6,675 nucleotides of DNA from Luminiphilus sp. GTDB lineage: Bacteria; Pseudomonadota; Gammaproteobacteria; Pseudomonadales; Halieaceae. A program made the position numbers and the translations under genes. This document shows positions 4,640-6,675 of the stretch, one piece after another; the first letter of the stretch is position 1; each line of letters begins with the position of its first letter. Location: NCBI GenBank assembly GCA_024638905.1, contig JAHEJH010000093.1:1-6675 (forward strand), read 5' to 3'. The notes beneath the pieces were generated by a model, which had not been told where the DNA came from, ran no database searches, and saw only the letters and a program-made list of their open reading frames with translations.

Positions 4640-6675
4640 GTGAGTTTGGCCATTTTGTTGCAGAATCAGCTCGCCCACAATCCCTGGCCCGCCTCTGCCG
4701 AGAAGGTCATCTTCCTGCTCGACACAACACGGCGCTTCGAAAAACAACTATTGGAAAACTGGATCGCCTTACACGCCAACCAATCAATCGACCACACGAT
4801 CGAGTTGCTGGATCTGCGCGATGACCGTAAAGCCCTGAATGTCGCTGCACTAGCAGAGGCGCTTCAACTGCACCCAAACGCCACGGTGGCGCCGCTCCGA
4901 GTATCTTGGCTAAGAGCCGAAAGAGGCACCCGCTCAGGACCCAGATTACGCGACGTGCTGAGCGGCGGAGAGCGCAGACCCCCGGGTTGGCTGGCTGACC
5001 GTGTCGCGCGACTAAACCCCGAGCGTGTCCACCTCACCAGTGGCGAGCCGGGTGCGAACACAGACCTCGCTGCACGTTTTCAAGGCAAGACAGGATTATC
5101 CGCCGCGAACAAGCCCGAGGACTTCGCGCTATTTGTGGCGAGGCAGGCGGCCGTTGTCATAGACATTGCCGAGCGTCAATTGATCGGTGGCCGCTACAAA
5201 GTGCCCCGCTATGTTCACCAAAGCATTCGCAATAACCGTGCCTTCAAGGCTGCTCTGCTAGACATCGCCAACGACCGGGAGCAGCCCACCAAAGCGGTGA
5301 GGGCAGAAGCCAGCGTGTACCTGCGGGAAATGATCTCGATACCCACCCGCTTCTGGCTCGATGTTTGGGCCAAGTTGTGCGGGATCTGTCTGGGGCTGGG
5401 CTATGAGAAAGCGGTGCACTACGACCCAAATGATCTTGAGCGCATACGACAGATTGTGCGTCGCTATCCGTCCGCCTTGCTGTGGACCCACAAAACCTAC
5501 ATCGACGGATTTGTGGTCCCAAAAATTCTGTTTGATAACGACTTCCCGATGCCGCATTTCTTTGGTGGCGCCAATCTGAACATCCCGATTCTGGGGTTCT
5601 TCTTGAGGCGGGCCGGCGGCATCTTCATTCGCCGCAGTTTTCAGGACAACGAGGTCTACAAGCTGAGCCTCAAGCAGTACATCGGCTATTTAATGGAAAA
5701 ACGCTTCCCGATGACCTGGTCCTTTGAAGGCACTCGCTCGCGGCTCGGGAAGTTGATGCCACCCAAATACGGGCTTCTCAAATACGTGCTGGAAGGCGCG
5801 CACCACGCGGGGTCACAGGACATCCACATTATCCCCGTGTCGGTTTCCTACGACCTTGTTAGAGACGCGGAAGAGTACGCCCGCGAGCAGTCGGGCACAC
5901 CCAAAGCGCCCGAGTCTGTGGGCTGGATGGTGCGCTACCTGAAAAGTCTCGCCCGCCCAATGGGCAGGATTCACGTAGACTTTGGAGAGCCTGTCCGCCT
6001 TGACGTGGCGCCTGACCCGGATGACCAACTGGCGATCTCTAAGATCGCGTTTCAGGTGGCAGTGGAAGCCAACCGCGTCACACCCGCCACCTTCCCAGCC
6101 GTAGTCTCCACGGCGCTCTTGGGCGCGTTCCCGCGGGCCTTAACCGAGCCCGAAATCGTCAAAGACGTCTCGGTGATGACCGAATGGGCTACCGCCCGCG
6201 GCGTGAGGCTGTCGCCCGACTTCAACCTCAATTACGCAGAAGAGATAGCCAGCCTGCTCACCAATATGATGGAAGAGGGCATCATCACCCGGTTTGAAGG
6301 CGGCCCGGAGACGGTCTACGTCATCGCCGAGGGCCAGGCGCCGATCGCCAGCTTCTATCGCAACACCATTGTTCATTTTTTCCTCACCCGTGCGGTAGCA
6401 GAACTGGCGCTACTGACAGTCAGTGAGCAACGTGAAGGTCATGAGTCACTCTCGCAGTTCTGGTCCGAGGTACAAGAGCTGCGGGATCTCTTTAAATTCG
6501 AATTCTTCTACCCCGACACCCAGTTATTCGAACAGCAGATCGACGCCGAGTTATCCCGTGACGAACCTGACTGGCAGGCCCTGTTGAGTGAGAGCCCCGA
6601 CAATGCGCGACTGATCATGAATCGGCTGTCACCGAAACTGGGGCACGTGGCACTGACCGTTTTTGCCGAGGCCTA
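4640..6675 (+). CDS. plsB: PlsB-type glycerol-3-phosphate acyltransferase (3' end outside window)
   Basis: The frame runs from GTG 4640 for 678 complete codons with no stop and leaves the window; PlsB proteins are near 780-810 residues, so perhaps 100 are missing. The family acylates sn-glycerol-3-phosphate at position 1, the first step of phospholipid and triacylglycerol synthesis, at the inner membrane. Seen motifs: LLWTHKTYIDGFVVP with H284 and D289 (the HxxxxD catalytic pair), GGIFIRRSF with F329-R332, WSFEGTRSRLGKLMPP with E363-R368, and IIPVSVSY around P399. The N-terminal 200 residues, before the catalytic domain, resemble the long leader of mycobacterial PlsB2-type enzymes (APLRVSWLR..., RPPGWLADRV...). 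The active-site box reads T-H-K-T where E. coli-type enzymes have S-H-R-S, an unusual variant, yet His and Asp are kept. The TGA of the HAD-PlsC gene directly abuts the GTG, so the two are surely co-transcribed and probably translationally coupled. A downstream wax ester synthase/DGAT gene would be a reasonable guess from mycobacterial gene order, but it is not visible. Confidence 0.9.
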   Translation, partial: MSLAILLQNQLAHNPWPASAEKVIFLLDTTRRFEKQLLENWIALHANQSIDHTIELLDLRDDRKALNVAALAEALQLHPNATVAPLRVSWLRAERGTRSGPRLRDVLSGGERRPPGWLADRVARLNPERVHLTSGEPGANTDLAARFQGKTGLSAANKPEDFALFVARQAAVVIDIAERQLIGGRYKVPRYVHQSIRNNRAFKAALLDIANDREQPTKAVRAEASVYLREMISIPTRFWLDVWAKLCGICLGLGYEKAVHYDPNDLERIRQIVRRYPSALLWTHKTYIDGFVVPKILFDNDFPMPHFFGGANLNIPILGFFLRRAGGIFIRRSFQDNEVYKLSLKQYIGYLMEKRFPMTWSFEGTRSRLGKLMPPKYGLLKYVLEGAHHAGSQDIHIIPVSVSYDLVRDAEEYAREQSGTPKAPESVGWMVRYLKSLARPMGRIHVDFGEPVRLDVAPDPDDQLAISKIAFQVAVEANRVTPATFPAVVSTALLGAFPRALTEPEIVKDVSVMTEWATARGVRLSPDFNLNYAEEIASLLTNMMEEGIITRFEGGPETVYVIAEGQAPIASFYRNTIVHFFLTRAVAELALLTVSEQREGHESLSQFWSEVQELRDLFKFEFFYPDTQLFEQQIDAELSRDEPDWQALLSESPDNARLIMNRLSPKLGHVALTVFAEA

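Noticed and set aside
4240..4653. 137-codon open frame on the minus strand over the end of HAD-PlsC and start of the PlsB-type gene
   Set aside because: Low-complexity Ser/Leu/Arg-rich product antisense to well-supported genes; a shadow frame.

Overview
The window looks like chromosomal DNA of a GC-rich, aerobic gammaproteobacterium, possibly a marine lineage such as the Halieaceae/OM60-NOR5 group. The evidence is a Coq4-family gene, acyl-CoA dehydrogenase-type metabolism, an NhaC-family antiporter, and a lipid acyltransferase pair resembling the mycobacterial plsB2/plsC pair. The taxonomic guess is inference. No mobile element, CRISPR array, tRNA or rRNA was seen, and coding density is high.

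Left half (1-2731, minus strand). Three genes read leftward: an NhaC-family Na+/H+ antiporter (2731-1388), a Coq4-family protein (1265-519), and the N-terminal 155 codons of an acyl-CoA dehydrogenase (465-1, cut by the window edge). Gaps are about 122 and 53 bases. Coq4 and the dehydrogenase could be co-transcribed. The antiporter-coq4 gap can form a long-range stem but holds no clear terminator.

Divergent intergenic region (2732-2983). It holds two dyad symmetries: a near-perfect 20-bp palindrome at 2851-2870, and an inverted repeat with an 18-nt spacer at 2918-2957, just ahead of the chosen start of the rightward operon. Both are candidate control elements. No convincing sigma-70 promoter was recognised on either strand.

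Right half (2984-6675, plus strand). A two-gene acyltransferase operon. The first gene (2984-4639) fuses an HAD-IB (SerB-like) phosphatase domain to a PlsC-type lysophosphatidate acyltransferase. The second (4640 onward, open at the window end) is a PlsB-type glycerol-3-phosphate acyltransferase. Its GTG start directly follows the TGA of the first gene (TGA|GTG) in the same frame. The pair carries domains for G3P to LPA and LPA to PA, plus a phosphatase whose substrate is unknown. One inferred role is supply of diacylglycerol for storage lipid.

Most interesting observations: (i) both acyltransferase proteins start with nearly the same peptide, M-S-L-x-x-L-L-Q-N, encoded by different synonymous codons; (ii) a perfect 18-bp palindrome sits in the low-complexity tail of the first gene, 33 bases before the second gene's start; (iii) two dyads lie in the divergent control region; (iv) the PlsB active-site box reads THKTYID rather than the usual SHRSxxD type.
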